Assembly (NCBI GenBank): GCA_016214125.1
Contig: JACRPC010000008.1
Location: 1-64,000, forward strand
Direction: 5' to 3'
Length of the DNA stretch: 64,000 nucleotides
Source of the DNA: Rhodospirillales bacterium
Lineage (GTDB): Bacteria > Pseudomonadota > Alphaproteobacteria > Rhodospirillales > WMHbin7
The notes below the pieces were generated by a model, which was not told where the DNA came from, did not search any database, and saw only the letters and a list, made by a program, of their open reading frames with translations. This document shows, piece after piece, positions 16,610-24,799 of the stretch (its first letter is position 1; each line of letters opens with the position of its first letter). The position numbers were made by a program, and so were the translations under genes.

Positions 16610-19600
16610 TCAGACTTTTCCTGGCAAAGAGACGATGAAGCGGCTTCCCTCCCCCACTTCCGATTCCACCCGGATCTGGCCGCCATGGCGTTCGACGATC
16701 TTCTTGCAAAGCGCTAGGCCGATGCCGGTGCCGGGATATTCGCGCCTTGTGTGCAGGCGCTGGAACAGAACGAAGATGCGACCGAAGAATTGAGGCGCGA
16801 TGCCGATGCCGTTGTCGGCGACCGCGATGGCCCAGAACTCGCCCTGGCGCTCGGCCGAAACGGTCACCTTGGGTCGCCGTTCGGGCTTGCGGTATTTGAT
16901 GGCGTTGCCGATCAGATTCTGGAACAGGCTGGTCATCTGCGCCTCGTCGGCCAGGACCTGCGGCAAGGGGCCGATGTCGATTTCGGCGCCGCACTCCTCG
17001 ATCAACCCGGCCAGATTGACCACCGCCTCGCGCACCACCGGGCTCAGCTCGACCGGCGCCAGGGGTTTGCCCTTGCGCGACACCCGCGAATAGTCGAGCA
17101 GATCGTTGATCAGGCGCTGCATGCGCGTCGCGCCATCGACCGCGTAGTCGATGAATTCCCGGGCCTCGTCGTCCAGCTTCTCGCGGTAGCGCCGCTCGAG
17201 AAGCTGCACGTAGCTGGCCACCATGCGCAGAGGTTCCTGCAAATCATGGCTGGCGACGTAGGCGAACTGCTCAAGCTCGGCGTTCGACCGGCGCAACTCC
17301 TCGGCAAGTTCGGCCGCTTTCTCCTCGACCTGCTTGCGGGGCGTGATGTCGAGAAAGGCCGTGAGCAGCGCCCGCTCGCCCTCGAAGTCGAACAGGCGGG
17401 TCGACATCAGGGCCCAGAAGAGGCTGCCATCCAAGCGTTTGAAGCGGGCCTCGAAATTGTCGCACTTCCCTTGGGCAAGGACGAGATCAACAAAGCGGCG
17501 GCGATCGTTGGGATCGACATAAAGGGTTTGCGGCGCCTGGCCAACCAGTTGATCGAAGCGGGCGTAGAACAAATCTTGGGCGGCTTGGTTGACGTGCAAG
17601 ATGAGGCCGCTTTCCGGGCGCGAAAGAACGATCGCCGACGGCACGGATTCCAGAATCTGGCGCAGCCTCTGCTCCTGGCGGCGGATGGCTTCGGTGGCCT
17701 CCTTTTCGGCCGAGATGTCGGACACCAGGGCGAAGGAGCCGATCAGCACCCCATTGGAATCGAACAGGCTGGTGGCGCTTACCCGGCAGGGCACGATTCC
17801 CCCGTCCTTGCGCCTTAGCTCGATCTCGTAGCGCCGGTTGGGCTTGCTCAGGCGCAAGGCCAATTGGTTGCGCATGACGGCGTCGCCGCCGGGCGCCGTC
17901 AGGCCCAAGCCGGGGCGCCCCAGAATCTCCGCCTCGGCATAGCCGAGAAGCCGGCAGAAGGCGGGATTGGCCGCCGTCGTGTTGCCGGCGATATCGACTT
18001 CCCAATAGCCTTCGGCCGAGGTGGCGATGACGTTGGCGAAACGGGTCTCGCTGCGCCGATGGTGCTCGTCGGCGGCTTTGTGGGCGGTGACGTCGATCAC
18101 GTAACCGAGATAGGATTCGACCGCGCCACTCGAGTCGCGCTCGATGGTGGTGAAATCGTAAATCGAGAGCACGGCGCCATCCGGCCGGACCAAGCGATAT
18201 TCCTGCTCGAAATTCGACCGGTTCTCGCGCGTATGGGCTTGAACCTCGCCGGCCACCCGCTCGATATCGTCGGGATGAACGAGGCGAGTAAAGGGCAGGC
18301 GGCCGCTCAGCAGATCCTCGGCCCGAATTCCGAACTGGCTGACATTGGGCGAGACGTAGGCCACCGGCCAACCTTCGCGGGCCAGCCAGCGGAACACCAC
18401 CACCGGCCCGCCGACGAACAGGTTGCGTTCGTGGCGCAGGCGGTCCTCGGCTTGGCGGCGTTCGGTGATGTCCAGGCCGGTCGCCACGATCTGGCTGGGT
18501 CCGCTGCCGCCGCTCAACGGGGCGAAGGTCCAGCTTATGTGGCGTTTGCGCTGGGCATGGTCGATCTCGGCTTCCAGGGCGGTGGTCCGCCCGTGCAAAC
18601 GGCATTCGGCGATCGCATGGTCGAGAAGCGATTGTTGGCGGGGCGGCGCGAAAAAGCGGCTGAAGGCATGACCCAGCAGTTCGACCTCGCCGACGCCGGC
18701 GGCTTCTTGGGCCGCCACCGAGGCGCGGCGGATGACACCGGCCTCGTCGAGCACCACCGTCAGCGCCGTCGAACTGTCCATCACCGTACCGACGAAATTC
18801 TTCTCGTCGCGCAGCGCCGCCGTCATGTCGCGCGCCAGGGTCATGGCCTGACGGCGTCCGGCCACCAAGAGATGGATGGCGAGGCCGAGGACGAGGCTCA
18901 TCACCAACCCGCCCGCCAGGACCAGGACGGCGCGGCCGCTTTCGGTCGCGCGTTCGAAGGGCGGCGTCGAACTGAATCGGAAGGACCACTGGCGGCCGCC
19001 GATCCGCATCTGCTTGCGGATCACGTAAAGCGCCGAGTGGGTAAGGTTCTCGGGATGGGTGTCAAAGACCACGGCCTCGGCGTTCTCCTCGATGCCGTCG
19101 AAAATGTCGATGTCGATGTTGGGCGAGAAGGCCACGACGCCCGACAACAGACCACGGAAGGAAAACGAGGCCGAAACCCAACCCCGCAGGGCGGCACGCC
19201 GTTCGCCGGCGGTGCCGATCGGTCGGTCCGCGAGATAGACCGGTAAAAAGGCCAGGATGTCGTCGCCCTGGGAATCCGGAGTCAGTTGGCGAAGGCGGCT
19301 GGTAAGCGCCATCTCGTCGCCGTCGCGGGCCCGCTCCAGCGCCTCGCGGCGATCGGCGCGCACCGCAATGTCAAAGCCGATGGCGCGGCCGACGCGATTC
19401 ATCGGTTCGAGATAGAGATTGACGTAATGCTCGGCCGGCAGGGCGGCGTCGCTTTTCGGGAAAACCCGAAAGGCGGGAAGTTCGGCACGGACCCGGGCCT
19501 CGAAGGCCGCCAATTGGCCGGCGGGGACACGGGCGACATAACCCAACCCATAAATGCCCGAATAGGCCCCATCGAGGTCGAAGGACGACACGAAGCGCCG

Positions 19601-19879
19601 CCATTCCTCGCGGCTGATCTCGGGGGCGTGAATCATGAAGGCGCGCTCGGCGCGCAGCAGTTCCTCGAGATGGGCGACGCGGGCGCGGATTTCGCTTTGC
19701 ACGGCCTCGGCTTGGTGGGTGAACAGGGTCATCGCCCGGGCCTGGTCGAGCCTTTGTTCGCGCTGCCAAGCGTAGAGGGTGGCGGTAATGCCAAGGACGA
19801 GCAGAATGCCCGGCAACCAATCCAGGCGCGCAAGCCACGGCGCCTTTGGAGCGATCGGCTCGGACGGCGGCTGGATCAT
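16610..19879 (-). CDS. CHASE/multi-PAS membrane sensor histidine kinase
   Basis: 1089 residues from MIQPPSEPIAPKAPW, chosen because the stop of the MaoC gene overlaps it (ATGA). TM1 at about 20-38 and TM2 near 355-378 flank a periplasmic CHASE domain (SREEWRRF, GIYGLGYVARVP, ERARDGDEMALT). Four PAS/PAC modules follow in the cytoplasm, each introduced by short conserved runs such as VSPNVSQFGI and NPAFCRLLGY. The kinase core is of the phytochrome-like class: QFAYVASHDLQEPLRM with the phospho-acceptor His, NAIKYR, VADNGIGI and GTGIGLALCKKI. No receiver domain. The signal and partner are unknown; PAS ligands cannot be inferred. Confidence 0.92.
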   Translation of the reverse strand: MIQPPSEPIAPKAPWLARLDWLPGILLVLGITATLYAWQREQRLDQARAMTLFTHQAEAVQSEIRARVAHLEELLRAERAFMIHAPEISREEWRRFVSSFDLDGAYSGIYGLGYVARVPAGQLAAFEARVRAELPAFRVFPKSDAALPAEHYVNLYLEPMNRVGRAIGFDIAVRADRREALERARDGDEMALTSRLRQLTPDSQGDDILAFLPVYLADRPIGTAGERRAALRGWVSASFSFRGLLSGVVAFSPNIDIDIFDGIEENAEAVVFDTHPENLTHSALYVIRKQMRIGGRQWSFRFSSTPPFERATESGRAVLVLAGGLVMSLVLGLAIHLLVAGRRQAMTLARDMTAALRDEKNFVGTVMDSSTALTVVLDEAGVIRRASVAAQEAAGVGEVELLGHAFSRFFAPPRQQSLLDHAIAECRLHGRTTALEAEIDHAQRKRHISWTFAPLSGGSGPSQIVATGLDITERRQAEDRLRHERNLFVGGPVVVFRWLAREGWPVAYVSPNVSQFGIRAEDLLSGRLPFTRLVHPDDIERVAGEVQAHTRENRSNFEQEYRLVRPDGAVLSIYDFTTIERDSSGAVESYLGYVIDVTAHKAADEHHRRSETRFANVIATSAEGYWEVDIAGNTTAANPAFCRLLGYAEAEILGRPGLGLTAPGGDAVMRNQLALRLSKPNRRYEIELRRKDGGIVPCRVSATSLFDSNGVLIGSFALVSDISAEKEATEAIRRQEQRLRQILESVPSAIVLSRPESGLILHVNQAAQDLFYARFDQLVGQAPQTLYVDPNDRRRFVDLVLAQGKCDNFEARFKRLDGSLFWALMSTRLFDFEGERALLTAFLDITPRKQVEEKAAELAEELRRSNAELEQFAYVASHDLQEPLRMVASYVQLLERRYREKLDDEAREFIDYAVDGATRMQRLINDLLDYSRVSRKGKPLAPVELSPVVREAVVNLAGLIEECGAEIDIGPLPQVLADEAQMTSLFQNLIGNAIKYRKPERRPKVTVSAERQGEFWAIAVADNGIGIAPQFFGRIFVLFQRLHTRREYPGTGIGLALCKKIVERHGGQIRVESEVGEGSRFIVSLPGKV

Positions 19880-20373
19880 GGCCGGCGCCGCACCAAATGG
19901 ACCATCCGATAACGCATCACCGGCTGGTCGTCGTCGTCCACCGCTTGATATTCCATGGTGATCAGGCCGCGATCGGGTTTGCTGGCCGAAGGCCGCAGCG
20001 CCGCCACCGTGCCCTTGAGACGGATGGAATCGCCCGGCCGCACCGGCTTCAGCCATTCCAGGCGCTCGATGCCGGGCGAGCCCAGATTGCTGCCGTCGAA
20101 GGGGCCGCCGGTGAAGAAGGCCGCGAAGGTCTGCGCCAAGGTCTGGAAACCGCTGGCCACCAAGCCGCCGAACAGGCCGGCCTCGGCCGCCTTGGGGTCA
20201 AGGTGATGCGGCTGCGGATCGTAAAGCCTGGCGAAATCGACGATCGCTTGGGCGGTAAACATTACCGCCGGCCCAACCAGGGTCTCGCCTTGGGTGAAAT
20301 CCTCGAAATGGCGCACGATCGTCTCGGACGTTTTGCTGTTCTTCTCGGGGCGATCATAAGCGACTGGCGGCAA
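19876..20373 (-). CDS. MaoC-like (R)-specific enoyl-CoA hydratase family protein
   Basis: 165 residues with a single hotdog domain. The hydratase motif is present: ARLYDPQPHHLDPKAAEAGLF followed by GGLVASG, giving the catalytic Asp and His (D..P.H.D pattern) near residues 51-57. Members hydrate trans-2-enoyl-CoA to the (R)-3-hydroxy form or act on related thioesters. The start used gives a short leader; MVRHFEDF-type alternatives are absent. The stop overlaps the start of the CHASE kinase, an odd pairing of enzyme and sensor. Confidence 0.82.
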   Translation of the reverse strand: MPPVAYDRPEKNSKTSETIVRHFEDFTQGETLVGPAVMFTAQAIVDFARLYDPQPHHLDPKAAEAGLFGGLVASGFQTLAQTFAAFFTGGPFDGSNLGSPGIERLEWLKPVRPGDSIRLKGTVAALRPSASKPDRGLITMEYQAVDDDDQPVMRYRMVHLVRRRP

Positions 20374-20399
20374 AAGGAAACAGACTCGTTCGCGCCCGC

Positions 20400-20831
20400 T
20401 CAGGGATTCACGGTGATGGTGCCGGTCATGCCGTTATAGACATGGGTGGGAACGAAACAGGTAAAGGTGAATTGGCCGGGCTCCTTGGGCTTGACGATCA
20501 CCTCCTTGCTGTCGCCGGGATTGACCGGAATGTGCGTCTGGCCGGTGAAAGGACGCGCCACGCCGCCCGAGATAAAGCCGACGATCTCGACCGCCTTGAA
20601 GAAGTCGGACGAGCCGAAATAATGCATCACTTGGCCCTTGTTCTTGAGGATCAGGCGGTGGCGACGCCCCACCTTGAGGGCTAGGTCCCGAGGCGCAAAG
20701 GCGAAGTCGTTCAACTCGATGGTCGCCGTCTCGTCGGCCAGGAAGGCAGCGCCCAGGCTGGGCTGGGCCAAAACCGGCACCGGCAAGCCGAGACACGCGA
20801 CAAACAAGGCAAGGGCGAAAAGCCGCTTCAT
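20400..20831 (-). CDS. Periplasmic cupredoxin-like protein
   Basis: 143 residues from MKRLFALALFVACLG. The signal peptide ends near VPVLAQ. The mature domain is a plastocyanin-like beta-sandwich with the type-1 copper ligands in order: His in QVMHYFGS, then Cys and His in FTCFVPTHVYNG and Met in NGMTG. Such proteins shuttle electrons or bind copper in the periplasm. Its start shares one base with the stop of the dioxygenase-family gene upstream (TGATG), so they are coupled. Confidence 0.85.
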   Translation of the reverse strand: MKRLFALALFVACLGLPVPVLAQPSLGAAFLADETATIELNDFAFAPRDLALKVGRRHRLILKNKGQVMHYFGSSDFFKAVEIVGFISGGVARPFTGQTHIPVNPGDSKEVIVKPKEPGQFTFTCFVPTHVYNGMTGTITVNP

Positions 20832-21622
20832 CAGTCGAACCAATAAGCGTCGTGGGCCAGCACGCCCCATTGATAATCGCGATGCACCGCACGGCCCGCT
20901 AGGCCCAGCGTCGCCGCGCCCAGCGCCACGAGGAAAGGCAGGAAATGCTCGGGCGAGGGATGGTTGTGGGCGGCCTCCGGAATGCTTTGCCGCCATTCGG
21001 CCAGTTCGGCCCGCCGGTCGGCGCGCACCGCGCTTTCGATGGCGTCGGCGAAGGCGCGAGTCCAGCCGGGCACCGGCGCGTCCGGCGCCCGAGTCATGTA
21101 TTCGCGCAGATTGTGGGTAAGCCCGCCCGAGGCCAGGATCAGCACGCCCTCGTCGCGCAAGGGCGCCAGCGCGTGGCCCAGCGCCACATGGTCGGCGTCG
21201 GCGCCGTCGGGACAGACCGACAGCGGCACCACCGGTAAATCCGCCTCGGGATACATCAGTTTGAGCGGCACCCAGGCGCCGTGATCGAGGCCGGCGATCG
21301 GGTCGAGATCGGCCTCGATCCCCGCCTGGCCCAAACGCGCCTGAATGGCCCTGGCCAGATCGGGATCGCCCTTGGCCGGATAGGCCATCTCGTAAAGCTC
21401 GTCCGGGAAGCCATAGAAATCGTGAACCGTGGGCGGCCGCTTGGCGGCGCCCAAGGTGGGCCGCTCGGTCATGAAATGGGCGCTCACCACGACCACGGCG
21501 CGCGGGCGCGGAAAGGCCTGCCCCAGCCCGGCCAGGAAGCGCCGGGTCGGCGTGTCCTCGAGGATCAGGGTGGGCGCGCCGTGCGAGACGAACAGGCTGG
21601 GCCATCGGTTCATGCCGTCCAT
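20831..21622 (-). CDS. Class III extradiol dioxygenase family protein (DODA/YgiD-like)
   Basis: 263 residues (a second ATG at 21613 is an equally good start). Motifs of the LigB superfamily: SLFVSHGAPTL near the N terminus, VVVSAHFMTERP, GLDHGAWVPLKLMYPEAD and ASGGLTHNL, which supply the histidines that bind the catalytic metal. Relatives open catechol-type rings (for example DOPA dioxygenase). The window contains no aromatic-ring gene beside it, so its substrate is unknown. Coupled to the cupredoxin gene downstream. Confidence 0.88.
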   Translation of the reverse strand: MDGMNRWPSLFVSHGAPTLILEDTPTRRFLAGLGQAFPRPRAVVVVSAHFMTERPTLGAAKRPPTVHDFYGFPDELYEMAYPAKGDPDLARAIQARLGQAGIEADLDPIAGLDHGAWVPLKLMYPEADLPVVPLSVCPDGADADHVALGHALAPLRDEGVLILASGGLTHNLREYMTRAPDAPVPGWTRAFADAIESAVRADRRAELAEWRQSIPEAAHNHPSPEHFLPFLVALGAATLGLAGRAVHRDYQWGVLAHDAYWFD

Positions 21623-21687
21623 TATCGCGGCCCCGGCGCGGCTGTCCAGCCTTGCGAGAAGGTGTGTCTTCGCTTCACAATGGGACG

Positions 21688-22488
21688 ATGAACGCCCCCT
21701 CGCCCCTTCTTCGCCTCAAGGATTGCGCCGCCCCCTCGGTGTTCCAGCCCGAAAAGCTGCTGCGCGAGGCCCGGCGGCAAAAGGGCCTGGCGGTCGATCC
21801 GATCCCCGCCCTAGGCGTGCTCGATCCCGACGGCGACATCGTCCGCCATCTCCAGGCGGCGAACCAGGCGCGTCCGGTTGCGGGCTGGCCCTGCTATCAT
21901 TCCCAGATGGTCGAGGCCTCGATCGGCGATCAGCGCCTGGGCTTCGTCGGCTGCGCGGTGGGGGCCTCCTACGCAGTGTTGGTGGCAGAACAGTTTTTTG
22001 CCGCCGGCGGCCAATTCCTGATCAGCGTCACCTCGGCCGGGCAATTGGCGCCCAAGGGACCGACGCCCTATTTCGTGCTGATCGAGCGGGCGCTGCGCGA
22101 CGAAGGCACCAGCCATCATTATCAGCCGCCTGCCGATTACGCCCTGGCCGATCCGGCGCTTCTGGCCCGGCTGGCGCCCCATCTCGATCATCTGGCCGAG
22201 CCGGTGCATCGGGGCGGCGTCTGGACCACCGATGCCCCCTTCCGGGAAACCGAGGCCGCCATCGCCGCCCACAGCGGCGCCGGCCTTCTGGCGGTGGAGA
22301 TGGAGGCGGCGGCGCTTTACGCCTTCGCCCAGGCGCGGCAAAAGCCGGTGGTCTGCTTCGCCCACGTCACCAACCGCATGGGCGAGGAGGCGGACGATTT
22401 CGAGAAGGGCGAGGCCGGCGGCGCCCGCGCCGCCCTGGCGCTGATCGAGGCCGTCGCCCGGGCCTGGCGGGCCTGGGGCGGCGCATGA
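21688..22488 (+). CDS. Nucleoside phosphorylase/nucleosidase family protein
   Basis: 266 residues of the PNP/UDP superfamily. Recognisable are LGFVGCAVGASYAVLVAEQ, the glycine-bearing ISVTSAGQLAP (phosphate site region), and the nucleoside-binding LLAVEMEAAALYAFAQ with the conserved MEA triad, followed by VCFAHVTNRMG. It resembles uridine phosphorylase-like members. The last bases overlap the start of the MarR gene (ATGA), so expression of the two is coupled, although a metabolic link with alicyclic acid catabolism is not evident. Confidence 0.82.
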   Translation: MNAPSPLLRLKDCAAPSVFQPEKLLREARRQKGLAVDPIPALGVLDPDGDIVRHLQAANQARPVAGWPCYHSQMVEASIGDQRLGFVGCAVGASYAVLVAEQFFAAGGQFLISVTSAGQLAPKGPTPYFVLIERALRDEGTSHHYQPPADYALADPALLARLAPHLDHLAEPVHRGGVWTTDAPFRETEAAIAAHSGAGLLAVEMEAAALYAFAQARQKPVVCFAHVTNRMGEEADDFEKGEAGGARAALALIEAVARAWRAWGGA

Positions 22489-22976
22489 CCGCGAAAAAGC
22501 CGTCCCGACCGGTGCCCGGCACCGCCAAGTCGGCGGCCAAGGACGAGGTCAACAACCGCCTCTTCTTCCGCCTCTTCCAGGCCGCCAACACGCTGCACAA
22601 GGAGGGGACGCGGGCGCTCGACGCCCACGGCGTCACCACCCAGCAATGGTCGGTGCTGGGCGCGCTGTCGCGCCCCCAGGTCGCCCAGGGCATGACGGTG
22701 GGCGCGCTGGGCAGTTTTCTTATGGTAAGCCGACAGAATCTCGACGGCATCTTGAACCGCCTCGAACATTCGGGCGCCATCGAGCGCGTGCAGTCGGAAG
22801 AGGACCGCCGCCTGCGCATGGTGCGGCTTACCGCCAAGGGCGCCCAGCTCTGGCGGGCGCTGACCCCGCTCATCTACGAATTCTACGACCGGGCGCTGGC
22901 CGGCTTTTCCTTCGACGACCGCATTCATTTCCTGCATTACATCACCCGGCTGCGCGACGGCATGCGCGAGCCCTGA
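22485..22976 (+). CDS. MarR-family transcriptional regulator (BadR-like by position)
   Basis: 163 residues with a winged-helix core: FRLFQAANTLHKEGTRAL, VTTQQWSVLGAL, MTVGALGSFLMVSRQNLDGIL (recognition helix) and the wing SEEDRRLRMVRLT. It lies just upstream of badH and badI, as the MarR-type BadR does in relation to cyclohexanecarboxylate genes in Rhodopseudomonas. Two inverted copies of a palindrome, CAATATATTG, sit at its stop codon and 60 bases before badH, and are the natural candidates for its operators. The inducer would be a pathway CoA ester (inference). Confidence 0.88.
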   Translation: MTAKKPSRPVPGTAKSAAKDEVNNRLFFRLFQAANTLHKEGTRALDAHGVTTQQWSVLGALSRPQVAQGMTVGALGSFLMVSRQNLDGILNRLEHSGAIERVQSEEDRRLRMVRLTAKGAQLWRALTPLIYEFYDRALAGFSFDDRIHFLHYITRLRDGMREP

Positions 22977-22992
22977 TCTGCCAATATATTGG
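22975..22992. promoter_or_regulatory. Operator copy 1 for the MarR regulator
   Basis: GATCTG followed by the perfect 12-bp palindrome CCAATATATTGG at 22981-22992, starting inside the marR stop codon. The same arrangement, GATCTGTCAATATATTG, occurs on the opposite strand at 23080-23096, 98 bases away centre to centre. Shared extended sequence in inverted orientation argues for specific binding sites rather than chance AT-richness. Confidence 0.7.
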
Positions 22993-23079
22993 CGCAATTC
23001 GGGAGTTCGGAATTGGACCAACTCAGCCTTCCCTGGCAAATGGTCAGGATCACAGACCCATCCGGGCGCCGATGAATAA

Positions 23080-23096
23080 CAATATATTGACAGATC
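23080..23096. promoter_or_regulatory. Operator copy 2 for the MarR regulator
   Basis: CAATATATTG at 23080-23089 followed by ACAGATC, the inverse of the copy at 22975-22992 (one mismatch in the 17-base unit). It lies 54 bases before the badH start, where bound protein would block transcription of badH. Confidence 0.7.
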
Positions 23097-23149
23097 AGAC
23101 CGGGCTTTTCACAATCCGCCCCCCACCCGCAACGGAGCGAGGACGCGAC

Positions 23150-23914
23150 ATGAAGGGAATTGCCGGCAAAGTGGTGTTGATCACCGGCGCGGCGGGCGCC
23201 ATCGGCCAGGCCCTGGTGGCGCGCTTCGCCGAGGAGAAGGCCGCGATCGCCGTTTGCGATCTCGATCGTGCCCGCGCCCAAGCGGTGGCCGAGCGGGTAA
23301 CCCAGGCCGGCGGCACCGCCCAAGCCTTCGCCTTCGACATCACCGATCACGGTGCCGTCACCGCCCAGGTGGCGGCCGTCGAGGCGGCGCTGGGGCCGAT
23401 CGACATCCTGGTCAACAACGCCGGCTGGGACCAGGCCGGCCTGTTCATCGACACCACGCCCGATCTGTGGGCGAAGATCATCGCCATCAATCTGGTGGGG
23501 CCGCTCAATCTTCAGCACGCGGTGCTGCCCGGCTTCGTCGCCCGCAAGCAAGGCTCGATCATCAACATCGCCTCGGATGCCGGCAAATCCGGCTCGTCGG
23601 CGGAAGCGGTCTATTCGGCCTGCAAGGGCGGCGTCATCGCCTTCACCAAGACCCTGGCGCGCGAGGTGGTGCGCCACAACATCCGGGTCAACGCCGTCTG
23701 CCCCGGCCCCACCGACACCCCCTTCCTGCAAGCGATCGGCGCCCAGGGCGCGCTGGGCAAGAAGCTGGTCGAGGGCCTGACCCACGCCATTCCGATGCGC
23801 CGCCTGGGCCGGCCCGACGACATGGGCGGCGTCACCGTCTTTCTTGCCTCCGACGAGGCGTCCTACATCACCGGCCAGGCCTGGAGCGTCTCGGGCGGCC
23901 TGACCATGATCTGA
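23150..23914 (+). CDS. badH: 2-hydroxycyclohexanecarboxyl-CoA dehydrogenase (SDR)
   Basis: 254 residues. Short-chain dehydrogenase: cofactor site TGAAGAIG at residues 13-20, VDILVNNAGWD-type segment IDILVNNAGWDQAG, and the Ser...Tyr-x3-Lys triad within NIASDAGKSGSSAEAVYSACKGG. Several family-specific runs (NNAGWD, HAVLPG, NIASDA, GSS.EAVY.ACKGG, VCPGPTDT, SVSGGLTM) match my recollection of Rhodopseudomonas BadH. It oxidises 2-hydroxycyclohexane-1-carboxyl-CoA to the 2-keto compound with NAD. badI follows 16 bases later, and a MarR gene with operators precedes it. Confidence 0.85.
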   Translation: MKGIAGKVVLITGAAGAIGQALVARFAEEKAAIAVCDLDRARAQAVAERVTQAGGTAQAFAFDITDHGAVTAQVAAVEAALGPIDILVNNAGWDQAGLFIDTTPDLWAKIIAINLVGPLNLQHAVLPGFVARKQGSIINIASDAGKSGSSAEAVYSACKGGVIAFTKTLAREVVRHNIRVNAVCPGPTDTPFLQAIGAQGALGKKLVEGLTHAIPMRRLGRPDDMGGVTVFLASDEASYITGQAWSVSGGLTMI

Positions 23915-23930
23915 CCCAAAGGGGGAACCG

Positions 23931-24713
23931 ATGAGCTACGAAGACATTCTGTTTGCGGTGAAGGACGGCGTCGCCACCATCACCATCAACCGCCCGCAGG
24001 TGATGAACGCCTTTCGGGGCAAGACCTGCGACGAGTTGATCGACGCCTTCGGCAAGGCCGGCTGGGACAAGTCGGTGGCGGTGATCGTGCTGGCCGGCGC
24101 CGGCGACAAGGCCTTTTGCACCGGCGGCGACCAATCGGCGCATGACGGCGCCTATGACGGGCGCGGCGCCATCGGCCTGCCGATGGAGGATCTGCACAGC
24201 ATCATGCGCGACGTGCCCAAGCCGGTGATCGCCCGCGTCCAGGGCTACGCGATCGGCGGCGGCAACGTGCTGGCCACCATCTGCGACATCACCATCGCCT
24301 CGGAAAAGGCGCAGTTCGGCCAAGTCGGCCCCAAGGTGGGCTCGGTCGATCCCGGTTTCGGCACCGCCTATCTGGCCCGCATCGTCGGCGAAAAGCGGGC
24401 GCGCGAGATCTGGTATTTCTGCCGGCGCTACACCGCCCAGGAGGCCCTGGCGATGGGCCTCGTCAACAAGGTGGTGCCGCACGACCAGCTCGACGCCGAG
24501 GTGGCCGCCTGGTGCGCCGAGCTGGTCGAGCGCAGCCCGACCGCTATTGCACTTGCGAAGAGGTCCTTCAACCTGGATACTGAGAGCATTCGCGGCATCT
24601 CGTCCTTCGGCATGCAGGCCTTGAGCCTCTATTACCAGACCGAGGAGTCGCGCGAAGGCGTCAACGCCTTCAAAGAAAAACGGAAGCCCGATTTCCGCAA
24701 GCACGTCAAATAG
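23931..24713 (+). CDS. badI: 2-ketocyclohexanecarboxyl-CoA hydrolase, ring-opening
   Basis: 260 residues, the length of Rhodopseudomonas BadI. A MenB-like crotonase: NRPQVMNAFRGKTCDELI, FCTGGDQSAHDG.YDGRG, VQGYAIGGGNVLATICD and GQVGPKVGSVDPGFGTAYL are all characteristic. It hydrolyses the ring of 2-ketocyclohexane-1-carboxyl-CoA to pimelyl-CoA by a retro-Dieckmann type reaction, in the cytoplasm. Preceded by GGGGGAA before the ATG. It completes the badHI pair and leads into beta-oxidation. Confidence 0.92.
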   Translation: MSYEDILFAVKDGVATITINRPQVMNAFRGKTCDELIDAFGKAGWDKSVAVIVLAGAGDKAFCTGGDQSAHDGAYDGRGAIGLPMEDLHSIMRDVPKPVIARVQGYAIGGGNVLATICDITIASEKAQFGQVGPKVGSVDPGFGTAYLARIVGEKRAREIWYFCRRYTAQEALAMGLVNKVVPHDQLDAEVAAWCAELVERSPTAIALAKRSFNLDTESIRGISSFGMQALSLYYQTEESREGVNAFKEKRKPDFRKHVK

Positions 24714-24799
24714 CGGATCACGGGACGACGGGACGGCTTTGTAACCCCTCGCGACGACGCCCGAACGGATCGACGACGCGATTATCAAGGAGGAGATCG

